Shown: one piece after another, positions 1-5,577 of the stretch
Numbering within the stretch: the stretch's first letter is position 1
Layout: the number at the start of each line of letters is the position of its first letter
Assembly: GCF_003463065.1 (NCBI RefSeq)
Contig: NZ_QSCM01000034.1
Location: 1 to 6,811 of the forward strand
Length of the DNA stretch: 6,811 bases
Direction: 5' to 3'
Origin: Blautia sp. OF03-15BH
GTDB lineage: Bacteria; Bacillota; Clostridia; Lachnospirales; Lachnospiraceae
Translations under genes and position numbers: made by a program
Notes under the pieces: model-generated
What the model was told of the DNA's origin: nothing
Seen by the model: only the letters and a program-made list of their open reading frames with translations
The model's database searches: none

Positions 1-58
1 AAAAAAAAAAAAATGTATAAAATACACAAAAATAAAAATTGCGGAGAAAATAGAGTGA
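1..58. repeat. Terminal direct repeat, left copy (circular overlap)
   Basis: Bases 1-58 match 6754-6811 exactly, starting inside an A-run (13 A here, 14 A at 6753-6766) and ending at ...tagagtga. A perfect repeat at both extreme ends is what an assembler gives for a circular molecule, so the unit would be 6,753 bp and the 3' flank of the small toxin gene continues directly into base 59. A genuine 58-bp direct repeat in a longer molecule is possible but less likely. Confidence 0.85.
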
Positions 59-89
59 TACGTATAAAAAATATAATAATTGCGTAAAC

Positions 90-118
90 TTGATTTGCCT
101 GAGAGCATATGCTATAAT
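90..118 (+). promoter_or_regulatory. Promoter of the predicted antitoxin RNA
   Basis: A TTGATT -35 box (90-95) and a consensus TATAAT -10 box (113-118) are separated by 17 bp. A TG one base before the -10 (TGcTATAAT) makes it an extended -10 promoter. Transcription would start near 125 and run rightward. No open reading frame with an SD follows before the terminator at 164-195, so the product is expected to be a short non-coding RNA. Confidence 0.7.
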
Positions 119-124
119 GGCAAT

Positions 125-203
125 AGCTAAGAAAAGATATAATGTGTCACGTAGACACAAAACGAACCCCCAGTAGCAGCCACTACTGGGGGTTCTTCTC
201 ATT
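125..203 (+). ncRNA. Predicted RNA antitoxin, antisense to the toxin start region
   Basis: A transcript of about 75-80 nt is predicted from the promoter at 90-118 to the terminator at 164-195. Bases 129-143 (AAGAAAAGATATAAT) are the exact reverse complement of 6643-6657, early codons of the toxin gene. Bases 148-159 (CACGTAGACACA) are the exact reverse complement of 6625-6636, the SD spacer plus GTG start codon. The two blocks are collinear, with 4 unpaired bases here facing 6 in the target. Bases 144-158 can fold as a hairpin (GTGTC-ACGTA-GACAC) whose loop is complementary to target bases 6631-6635, a plausible first-contact loop. The CCCCC in the terminator stem could also face the GGGGG of the toxin SD. 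Pairing would block translation initiation, as in type I toxin-antitoxin systems. Transcription itself is predicted, not observed. Confidence 0.68.
164..195. terminator. Strong bidirectional terminator shared by antitoxin RNA and erm(B) transcript
   Basis: A perfect 13-bp GC-rich stem (GAACCCCCAGTAG / CTACTGGGGGTTC) closes a 6-base loop (177-182). On the plus strand it is followed by ttcttctcatttt, which ends the short RNA. On the minus strand it is followed by GTTTTGTG, and it lies just downstream of the erm(B) cassette, so it probably stops transcription from both sides. Confidence 0.85.
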
Positions 204-308
204 TTACGGTTGAGCCTCCGTTAGGTTAGTTGTCGCTGTTATATCTAATAATTTATCTCCATTCCCTTTAGTAACGTGTAACTTTCCAAATTTACAAAAG
301 CGACTCAT
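204..308 (-). CDS. Small coupled ORF downstream of erm(B), probably chimeric (34 aa)
   Basis: Thirty-four codons starting MSRFCKFGKLHVTKGN and ending LTEAQP. The ATG is 4 nt after the erm(B) stop, and its SD (GGGAGG, 319-324) lies inside the last erm(B) codons, so translation would be coupled. From memory, a small ORF with this N-terminus commonly follows erm(B) in Gram-positive elements and continues differently after about codon 22. Here the familiar sequence appears to end near 237-242 and the last 11 or so codons come from flanking DNA running into the terminator. It is probably a truncated remnant with no known function. The start and reading frame are well supported; production of a useful peptide is not. 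Confidence 0.5.
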   Translation of the reverse strand: MSRFCKFGKLHVTKGNGDKLLDITATTNLTEAQP

Positions 309-312
309 AGAA

Positions 313-1050
313 TTATTTCCTCCCGTTAAATAATAGATAACTATTAAAAATAGACAATACTTGCTCATAAGTAATGGTACTTAAATTGTTTACTTTGGCG
401 TGTTTCATTGCTTGATGAAAATGATTTTTAGTAAACAGTTGACGATATTCTCGATTGACCCATTTTGAAACAAAGTACGTATATAGCTTCCAATATTTAT
501 CTGGAACATCTGTGGTATGGCGGGTAAGTTTTATTAAGACACTGTTTACTTTTGGTTTAGGATGAAAGCATTCCGCTGGCAGCTTAAGCAATTGCTGAAT
601 CGAGACTTGAGTGTGCAAGAGCAACCCTAGTGTTCGGTGAATATCCAAGGTACGCTTGTAGAATCCTTCTTCAACAATCAGATAGATGTCAGACGCACGG
701 CTTTCAAAAACCACTTTTTTAATAATTTGTGTGCTTAAATGGTAAGGAATATTCCCAACAATTTTATACCTCTGTTTGTTAGGGAATTGAAACTGTAGAA
801 TATCTTGGTGAATTAAAGTGACACGAGTATTCAGTTTTAATTTTTCTGACGATAAGTTGAATAGATGACTGTCTAATTCAATAGACGTTACCTGTTTACT
901 TATTTTAGCCAGTTTCGTCGTTAAATGCCCTTTACCTGTTCCAATTTCGTAAACGGTATCGGTTTCTTTTAAATTCAATTGTTTTATTATTTGGTTGAGT
1001 ACTTTTTCACTCGTTAAAAAGTTTTGAGAATATTTTATATTTTTGTTCAT
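313..1050 (-). CDS. erm(B): Erm(B) 23S rRNA (adenine-N6) dimethyltransferase
   Basis: The enzyme uses S-adenosylmethionine to dimethylate A2058 (E. coli numbering) of 23S rRNA, which gives resistance to macrolides, lincosamides and streptogramin B. The full length of 245 residues is the usual Erm(B) length. Visible motifs are the SAM-binding loop EIGTGKG (35-41), the acidic ELD of motif II (58-60), D83 in QDIL, and the catalytic NIPYH motif IV (100-104). The ATG has an AGGAG SD (about 1057-1062) that is sequestered in a hairpin. A leader peptide gene and promoter lie upstream, the classical inducible arrangement. The gene is markedly more AT-rich than the rep/mob backbone, consistent with acquisition as a cassette. 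From memory, the common sequence has Q and V where this copy has H210 and I226; both changes look minor. No frameshift or missing motif is seen, so it should be functional. Confidence 0.98.
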   Translation of the reverse strand: MNKNIKYSQNFLTSEKVLNQIIKQLNLKETDTVYEIGTGKGHLTTKLAKISKQVTSIELDSHLFNLSSEKLKLNTRVTLIHQDILQFQFPNKQRYKIVGNIPYHLSTQIIKKVVFESRASDIYLIVEEGFYKRTLDIHRTLGLLLHTQVSIQQLLKLPAECFHPKPKVNSVLIKLTRHTTDVPDKYWKLYTYFVSKWVNREYRQLFTKNHFHQAMKHAKVNNLSTITYEQVLSIFNSYLLFNGRK

Positions 1051-1073
1051 GTAATCACTCCTGAAGTGATTAC
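1051..1073 (-). promoter_or_regulatory. SD-sequestering hairpin of the erm(B) attenuator
   Basis: Immediately before the erm(B) start, GTAATCACT and AGTGATTAC form a perfect 9-bp stem with a 5-base loop. The stem-loop contains the AGGAG ribosome-binding site. When folded it hides the SD. Drug-stalled ribosomes on the leader peptide should rearrange the upstream RNA and release it. An upstream inverted repeat (1079-1089 with 1171-1181, 11 bp) pairs the end of the leader ORF with this region, and 1141-1146 pairs with 1162-1167, giving competing stems. Confidence 0.8.
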
Positions 1074-1174
1074 ATCTGTAAATAAATACAGAAGTTAAAC
1101 GATTTGTTTGTAATTTTAGTTATCTGTTTAAAAAGTCATAAGATTAGTCACTGGTAGGAATTAATCTAACGTAT

Positions 1175-1258
1175 TTATTTATCTGCGTAATCACTGTTTT
1201 TAGTCTGTTTCAAAACAGTAGATGTTTTATCTACATTACGCATTTGGAATACCAACAT
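1175..1258 (-). CDS. ermBL: Erm(B) leader peptide (27 aa)
   Basis: A 27-codon ORF beginning MLVFQMRNVD and ending SDYADK. It has a strong SD (AAGGAGGG, 1266-1273) and lies 124 nt upstream of erm(B). It is the regulatory leader on which macrolide-bound ribosomes stall; published work on this leader places the stall at the Asp10 codon, and the RNVD segment is intact here. Its last codons and stop lie in the arm of an inverted repeat that pairs with the region just upstream of the erm(B) SD, tying stalling to release of that SD. The intact leader suggests inducible rather than constitutive resistance. Confidence 0.93.
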   Translation of the reverse strand: MLVFQMRNVDKTSTVLKQTKNSDYADK

Positions 1259-1315
1259 GACGAATCCCTCCTTCTTAATTACAAATTTTTAGCATCTAAT
1301 TTAACTTCAATTCCT

Positions 1316-1344
1316 ATTATACAAAATTTTAGAGACCGTTTCAA
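1316..1344 (-). promoter_or_regulatory. erm(B) promoter
   Basis: Reading the minus strand, a TTGAAA -35 box (1339-1344) and a consensus TATAAT -10 box (1316-1321) are separated by exactly 17 bp. Transcription would start about 50 nt before the leader peptide start. It drives the leader, erm(B) and the coupled small ORF toward the terminator at 164-195. Confidence 0.88.
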
Positions 1345-1392
1345 GTTTTGTGTAAACGTTAAAAACTGATATAAGATTTGTGAATAGTTACA

Positions 1393-1425
1393 ATGGGCAG
1401 AGCCGATTTTCCGGATTCTGCCCAT
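1393..1425. repeat. Hairpin near the right end of the IS fragment
   Basis: ATGGGCAGA and TCTGCCCAT form a 9-bp stem with an inner CCG/CGG stem. It sits about 60 bp beyond the transposase stop, between the IS fragment and the erm(B) promoter. It may be part of the terminal region of the insertion sequence or a transcription stop for the transposase. The exact IS boundary cannot be set without a reference, but the junction with the erm(B) cassette must lie near 1345-1393. Confidence 0.4.
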
Positions 1426-1484
1426 ATCTGCATTATACAGTAGTTTTTAGGCATGTCAATAAAACCTGCCTAAAATTGACTGCT

Positions 1485-2060
1485 TTACAGGTTCCGCCCT
1501 GCCAGACGTTCTTCAAAATAAATTTCAAGCTGGGAATGGATCTGTCCCCAGTCCTGCCTGTGTCCGGTCCATTTTTTCGTGATATCCATGGTTGCCAGAT
1601 ACAGCATTTTCAAAAGGCTGTCATCCGACGGAAATACCGCCTTGCTTTTAGTCACTTTCCGGAGCTGGCGGTTGAATCCTTCAATGGCATTTGTGGTATA
1701 AATCAGCCGTCTTACTGCCTCCGGATATTTGAAATAAGTGGACAGGGGTGCCCAATTATCATGCCAGGATTTATAGATTTTTGGGTACTTGGAATCCCAT
1801 TTATCCTTGAACAGTTCCAGTTCATTTAAAGCGGTTTCTTCCGTCGGAGCTGCATATACAAGCTTCAGATCAGCCATCAGTTTTTTGATGTCTTTGTATG
1901 AAACAAACTTCGTTGAATTACGGATCTGATGGATGATACACTGCTGAATCTCTGTTTTTGGATAAACAGCCTCGATTGCCTGTGGAAATCCATTTAAACC
2001 ATCAACGCATGCAATCAGGATATCCTCAACGCCTCTGTTTTTTAATCCATAATCAATCAA
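1485..2060 (-). pseudogene. IS256-family transposase, 3' fragment
   Basis: The readable frame gives about 190 residues matching the C-terminal half of IS256-family (mutator-type, DDE) transposases, which are normally around 400 residues. The fragment keeps the second catalytic aspartate in CVDGLNGF and the catalytic glutamate in TTNAIEGFNRQLRK. The N-terminal DNA-binding region and first catalytic aspartate are missing. Recognisable homology starts at LKNRGVED, so the true break is near 2046-2050 and the apparent first codons (MIDYG) probably come from adjoining DNA. It cannot be an active transposase. It is a scar of an insertion between the erm(B) cassette and the membrane-protein relic at 2051-2274. 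Confidence 0.88.
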
Positions 2061-2274
2061 CCTTACGAAAAAAACATAATAAAATTTTTATGTTGAATAT
2101 TGTTATTCCATATGGATCTGCGTTTCTTTTAGGAACGTCTCTTGCAACACTATTTATAAAAAAATATTGCCTATTAGCATCATTATTGGAATAATAACCT
2201 TGGCTTTAATATATTTGATAAATTATCTTTTTTTATCAAAATTCCTTCATTTTTCCTCAAATCTTCAGCAATAG
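2051..2274 (+). pseudogene. Frameshifted fragment of an AT-rich membrane protein
   Basis: One frame reads a hydrophobic segment containing MLNIVIPYGSAFLLGTSLAT (from 2090) and reaches an A7 run at 2158-2164. A different frame then continues with another hydrophobic stretch (ILPISIIIGIITLALIYLIN) to a stop at 2272-2274. Joining the two needs one extra A in the run, so the gene looks frameshifted as well as truncated at its 5' side by the IS junction. The result resembles two C-terminal membrane helices of a permease or exporter, but I do not recognise the family. Its low GC suggests a different donor from the rep/mob backbone. An assembly error in the homopolymer could mimic the frameshift, but not the missing 5' part. 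Confidence 0.5.
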
Positions 2275-2277
2275 ACA

Positions 2278-2318
2278 ATAGGGAAAAAGGAGTTATTAAA
2301 TAACTCCTTTTTCCCTAT
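2278..2318. terminator. Bidirectional terminator after rep
   Basis: An 18-bp perfect stem (ATAGGGAAAAAGGAGTTA / TAACTCCTTTTTCCCTAT) closes a 5-base loop (2296-2300). The rep stop codon TAG (2315-2317) lies inside its right arm. T-rich sequence follows on the plus strand and CCTTTTTCCC lies in the arm on the minus strand. It would end transcription of rep and the mob operon from the right, and of anything entering from the left. Confidence 0.82.
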
Positions 2319-3742
2319 ATATTTTCATTGTTTATATCTTTCCACCACTTATAAACGGTATGCTTTGCAAGTCCTGTCTCTCGGATGCAGTCCGCTTTCT
2401 TTCCTGTCGGGTGGCTCTCCTGCCATTCTCTGACTGTCCGCTCTGCTGTTGGTCTGCCCTCTTTTACTACTTCGCCTATAACTTTCATATCCTCTTTTTT
2501 TCGCCTTGCAAGATATAAATGAGCCTCTTGTTTTCTGTAATTTCGCTTATTTGCTGGTATCGTAACCTTTGTGTTGTCCTCTATCCATTCCCGGCTTGCT
2601 ATCGTTGACAGCCTTTTTCTGTCCCCTTTCAATGCCCGGAGAGCGTCTTTTACATCTGCCCGGCTGAAATGGTTGTCCTCGTCCTCGGTAAGGCTCTCTA
2701 AATGGTCCAGGAACGCATAGGCGTCTCTCCGTATCTTCTGCTCAGATATGCCACACTTCAAGCCATAAGAGCATAACGCCATAATGGAAAAGTAACGCCC
2801 TCCAGCTTTCACTTCCTCGGTTATTTTCCGTTTCCACCATTCATATAAAGCTTCGTTACATACCCACGTACCGCCCTGCTTCTTACTTTGCTGCTTCGGC
2901 TCTCCCTGCACGATCCGCTTCTCATACCATTCCGGGTACAGTTCCTTTGCTTCTTCCAGCGTAACGGTACTTCTTCTTCTCGGCTTCTCATACAACGGAG
3001 CAAGGTCTACCTTACAGCTCGGTATGCTGGCTTTTATGTCCTCCAGCGTGTAACGGTTCTCTGACAGCTTATAGGCTTTTACTGGGAAATCTGCACCCAG
3101 CTTCGACTGACTCCCTACACACCGAAACCCCTGATAAATTCCGGTTATATCCGGGCTGTCCGGACGGATAGAGCTGGTATCATTCCATAGCCGCCGGATA
3201 AGGGCTTCTTTTAGCTCCGCAAGCACTTCTTCCCTGTTTCGATACAACTGAACCGGCTCCTGCAAGAAATAGTAAAGATGTACCCCCTTGCCGGAGCTGA
3301 CAAGATAAGTCGGACAAAGCTGCACACCATTCCCAAACTGCTTCAACAGGTTCTTTAACTGCTGTTTGCCTACATAGTCCACGTCCACCACCACCGCAAA
3401 CAGCTCATGAGCGTTCTCTTTCGTGTGTGACTTTCCGTAAAAACTAATAGGCGGTATCAGCCCAAACCTATCCCCTACGACCTTATCCAACATTTTCAGA
3501 CTATCATCAATTACCCACTGCCGGGTTCTTCCTTTGCCGGACGGTCTAATCTGTGTCGCTATAATATTGCCTTTTCCGTCCTCCGGCTCTTGCTGGAGAC
3601 TGCCAGCCGGAAACAACTCCCGATAGAAATCATGAGGACTTACTTCCGGGTATCCCCTCTCCAGCATAAGGGCTTCTTTCTCCCGATAAGCAGACTTCCA
3701 CTCATACCCTCTTTTATCTCTCCTTTTGGTGTATTTTGCCAT
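2315..3742 (-). CDS. rep: Primase-type (AEP-like) plasmid replication protein
   Basis: 475 residues. The middle of the protein carries the signature of archaeo-eukaryotic primase (AEP) family enzymes: hydrophobic strand plus DVD (FAVVVDVDY, D120 and D122) for metal binding, then SSGKGVHLYYF (149-159) with the conserved histidine H155, then acidic/basic residues around D198 and FRCVGSQSK (206-214). The C-terminus has a helix-turn-helix-like segment (about 449-467, TGKKADCIRETGLAKHTVYK) that could bind the origin. Proteins of this type act as replication initiators or primases on plasmids and integrative elements of Gram-positive bacteria. It is the only replication candidate here, so it is inferred to be the plasmid Rep. 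The ATG at 3742 is preceded by purine-rich GGAGTGAGGTG. Expression is probably driven by the consensus promoter at 3816-3844. It could instead be a primase that helps replication after transfer. Confidence 0.82.
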   Translation of the reverse strand: MAKYTKRRDKRGYEWKSAYREKEALMLERGYPEVSPHDFYRELFPAGSLQQEPEDGKGNIIATQIRPSGKGRTRQWVIDDSLKMLDKVVGDRFGLIPPISFYGKSHTKENAHELFAVVVDVDYVGKQQLKNLLKQFGNGVQLCPTYLVSSGKGVHLYYFLQEPVQLYRNREEVLAELKEALIRRLWNDTSSIRPDSPDITGIYQGFRCVGSQSKLGADFPVKAYKLSENRYTLEDIKASIPSCKVDLAPLYEKPRRRSTVTLEEAKELYPEWYEKRIVQGEPKQQSKKQGGTWVCNEALYEWWKRKITEEVKAGGRYFSIMALCSYGLKCGISEQKIRRDAYAFLDHLESLTEDEDNHFSRADVKDALRALKGDRKRLSTIASREWIEDNTKVTIPANKRNYRKQEAHLYLARRKKEDMKVIGEVVKEGRPTAERTVREWQESHPTGKKADCIRETGLAKHTVYKWWKDINNENI

Positions 3743-3749
3743 AGTCTTT

Positions 3750-3804
3750 TACACCTCACTCCCTCTCGCCTTGACCGCTAATCTTATCAATAGGTTTTTG
3801 CACC
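3750..3804. repeat. 55-bp direct repeat, copy 1 (rep leader)
   Basis: Perfect 55-bp copy of 3849-3903, with a 99-bp period. This copy lies between the rep promoter and the rep start, so it forms most of the rep 5' leader and holds the ribosome-binding purine stretch. It contains a short hairpin (AGGT-gcaaaa-ACCT) and TTGA/TCAA arms. It may be a Rep-binding or copy-control element, or simply a tandem duplication. Confidence 0.9.
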
Positions 3805-3815
3805 CTTTTCTCTCA

Positions 3816-3844
3816 AGTATAAGGGAGTGCCTTTGGGGTGTCAA
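3816..3844 (-). promoter_or_regulatory. rep promoter between the direct repeats
   Basis: Consensus TTGACA (3839-3844) and TATACT (3816-3821) on the minus strand with a 17-bp spacer. It occupies the unique 44 bp between the two 55-bp repeats, so whatever binds the repeats would flank RNA polymerase. Transcription would begin near 3809 and read into rep. Confidence 0.85.
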
Positions 3845-3848
3845 TACC

Positions 3849-3903
3849 TACACCTCACTCCCTCTCGCCTTGACCGCTAATCTTATCAATAGGTTTTTGC
3901 ACC
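3849..3903. repeat. 55-bp direct repeat, copy 2
   Basis: Identical to 3750-3804. This copy is upstream of the rep promoter and just downstream of the last mob gene. It repeats the purine-rich ribosome-binding stretch, but here no start codon at the matching distance opens rep. The flanks diverge at once on both sides (c3805/t3904 and t3749/c3848). Confidence 0.9.
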
Positions 3904-3927
3904 TTTTTAATCTAACTAGATATATTT

Positions 3928-4500
3928 TCACCTACCAAACATGCTAGACGCTAGCATAAGAAATACTAAAATATTACAGACCATGCCACCCCAAAACAGG
4001 TACAGTTTCAAGCCCTCATATCTGAAAAAGCTGTTCTTACTTTCCTCCAGCTCCCGGAGTTTCTGCTTCATCACGCTCGTAAGTGTATCAGACTGCTTCT
4101 CAAGAAGCTTTGTCGCCCTCTGTATAGCCTCTATATTCGCCTGTAACGCCTTTCTAACCTCTTGGACGGTATTTTCCTTAACCTCATCTTTCAAGCTCCC
4201 AATCTCGCCCGATATAGCGTCTTGAAGCAATTCGTTGCTGTTCTTCAGTAGCTCTACGCTCTGCTTCAGCTCGCTGATGAGCTTCCTGTTCTGCTCTGCG
4301 TCTCTCTGCCTGTTCTGCTCTGCCCTTACTTGTTCTTGATTTGACTGCTTCATCAATTCCTCGCAGTTCTCGCTCGACATCGCCAACGCTTCTTTGAGCA
4401 AACTGTTTTCCAGCTCTGTCCGGCTCTGTCGGTTTAACTCTTGAAGTTGCTCTCTTGGACTGCTCTGCTTCTGCTGTTCGTGCATTTCTCTCAAACTCAT
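3928..4500 (-). CDS. MobB-like coiled-coil mobilisation accessory protein with C-terminal membrane anchor
   Basis: 190 residues. Residues about 20-155 are rich in Q, E, K, R and L in a pattern typical of long coiled coils. Residues about 166-188 (LYLFWGGMVCNILVFLMLAS) form one clear transmembrane helix close to the C-terminus. The gene begins inside the 3' end of the relaxase gene in another frame and shares 317 bp with it. Its ATG has AAGGAGAG just upstream. Small accessory proteins nested in or overlapping relaxase genes (MbeB/MbeD of ColE1, MobB of related plasmids) stabilise the relaxosome or bring it to the membrane. This position and architecture suggest the same role, but I see no sequence motif that proves the family. 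It could otherwise be a membrane-bound exclusion or scaffold protein. Confidence 0.75.
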   Translation of the reverse strand: MSLREMHEQQKQSSPREQLQELNRQSRTELENSLLKEALAMSSENCEELMKQSNQEQVRAEQNRQRDAEQNRKLISELKQSVELLKNSNELLQDAISGEIGSLKDEVKENTVQEVRKALQANIEAIQRATKLLEKQSDTLTSVMKQKLRELEESKNSFFRYEGLKLYLFWGGMVCNILVFLMLASSMFGR

Positions 4501-5293
4501 GCTCCATGCTCTCCTTTCCGAAATCCATATTGTAGTATTTTTCCAGCTTGTTATCCCTGATTTTACAAGCCTTTTCTCCTGCCTGTTCCCTGGCTAAGTC
4601 GGTATATGTGATGTACTTATGGCTGTCCTGCCAGTCCACTCCGTACCCTCTTTCATTCATCAGCCGGATAAAGGTTTGCCGGCTGGTCGCTGTTTCCTTA
4701 CAGTCCAGTACCGCCAGGGCAATATCCTGCACATAACTTTTGACCTTTCCCTGCTCTGCTTGTTTCAAAAGCTGGTAGGTGTCTTTACTCCATGCCACCG
4801 TTTCTTCCCGGGCTTCTCCAGCAAATGTCTTTCCTTTCTCCGGCACATGCAAGCCCTGTTCCCTGCTCTGTTCGTTGCACCGTTCCTTTAAGTCTTTAAG
4901 GTCGTGCTTACTCCATTGGAGCTTATGACCGTTCTCATAATTTACGGAATTGACTATAAAGTGCGTATGTATATGCCCCTTGTCTATATGCGTGGCTATC
5001 AGAACTTCATGCCCTTTCCATGCCTTTGTATGCTCCGCCAGCTCGATAGCGTTCTTGTGAGCCTGCTCCGGGGTTATTTCCTCGTCCTCATGGTAGGACT
5101 GCACATAATGCTTATAGGTTCTTCCGTCTGTCTTGCCCCACAGCTCCTTTGTGGCTTGCATTTCTTCCTTGACTGTCTCCGGCTCACAATGCAGACCACT
5201 GACAAGCTTCTCCTCTGTCTTTTCTTTTTTCGTCACATAATCTATGGCGTGCCCTATGCCCGCCTTTGAAGATACCGCCTTAATGACTGCCAT
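4184..5293 (-). CDS. mobA: MOBP-type relaxase (mobilisation nuclease)
   Basis: 369 residues. The N-terminal 200 or so residues are a relaxase domain (Relaxase/mobilisation nuclease family). Visible are a candidate catalytic tyrosine in AIDYVTKKEK (Y19) and the metal-binding histidine motif THIDKGHIHTHFIVNSVN (101-118; H102, H107, H109, H111). The enzyme would nick one strand at oriT, stay bound to the 5' end and pilot it into a recipient through a helper conjugation machine. No coupling protein or secretion genes are present, so the plasmid is mobilisable rather than self-transmissible. The C-terminal third (about 265-369) is very rich in E, R, A and Q and coincides with the frame overlap with the next gene. 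The start overlaps mobC by 40 bp and has GAGGAG 11 nt upstream. The gene symbol reflects role, not a checked orthologue. Confidence 0.92.
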   Translation of the reverse strand: MAVIKAVSSKAGIGHAIDYVTKKEKTEEKLVSGLHCEPETVKEEMQATKELWGKTDGRTYKHYVQSYHEDEEITPEQAHKNAIELAEHTKAWKGHEVLIATHIDKGHIHTHFIVNSVNYENGHKLQWSKHDLKDLKERCNEQSREQGLHVPEKGKTFAGEAREETVAWSKDTYQLLKQAEQGKVKSYVQDIALAVLDCKETATSRQTFIRLMNERGYGVDWQDSHKYITYTDLAREQAGEKACKIRDNKLEKYYNMDFGKESMEHEFERNARTAEAEQSKRATSRVKPTEPDRAGKQFAQRSVGDVERELRGIDEAVKSRTSKGRAEQAERRRAEQEAHQRAEAERRATEEQQRIASRRYIGRDWELER

Positions 5294-5577
5294 ACTTTGT
5301 TCAGCTCCTCTCCATGCTTCCGCACTTCCGCTTCACTCGGCAACATTCCCCCCTCATTACACCGCTTTGCTATTTGGTTGAGGTTGTTCCCTATCCGTTT
5401 CAGTTCCGGGATAAGTTCCTTGATACCGTCCGTATTCACAATCTGCTTCTCCAGCACACAGGAAAGGATATACTCCTGCTGGTTCTTTCCGCTCTTTGAA
5501 ATCTTCTCCTGTAACTGCTGGTATTCTTCTTCACTTACTCGGAATGATAACTGCTTAGGTCTGCTTTTATTCGCCAT
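5254..5577 (-). CDS. mobC: MobC-family mobilisation protein
   Basis: 107 residues from the ATG at 5577, chosen over an in-frame ATG 8 codons earlier because GGAGGAA lies 7 nt before it. The N-terminus (KQLSFRVSEEEYQQLQEKIS, 8-27) looks like a ribbon-helix-helix DNA-binding fold. The segment ELKRIGNNLNQIAKRCNEGG (58-77) is the hallmark of MobC proteins. MobC binds or melts oriT DNA and helps the relaxase nick. Its ATG shares one base with the stop of the preceding gene (TAATG) and its 3' end overlaps the relaxase start by 40 bp, so all three are translationally coupled. Confidence 0.9.
   Translation of the reverse strand: MANKSRPKQLSFRVSEEEYQQLQEKISKSGKNQQEYILSCVLEKQIVNTDGIKELIPELKRIGNNLNQIAKRCNEGGMLPSEAEVRKHGEELNKVWQSLRRYLQRRA

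Noticed and set aside
129..159. Inverted piece of the toxin gene as a mere degenerate duplication
   Set aside because: Possible in origin, but a promoter with 17-bp spacing and a strong terminator frame it exactly, and the matched part is the translation-start region, which favours a functional antisense RNA.
1380..1829. Plus-strand 149-codon frame opposite the transposase fragment
   Set aside because: Antisense shadow of IS256-family coding sequence with no SD.
2214..2240. Small hairpin TTTGATAA / TTATCAAA
   Set aside because: AT-only 8-bp stem within the AT-rich relic; expected by chance at this composition.
3750..3903. CRISPR-like repeat
   Set aside because: Only two 55-bp copies with one 44-bp interval that contains a promoter; no cas genes.
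4904..5269. Plus-strand 121-codon frame opposite the relaxase
   Set aside because: It lies entirely antisense to a well-supported relaxase; its hydrophobicity follows from the complementary codons.
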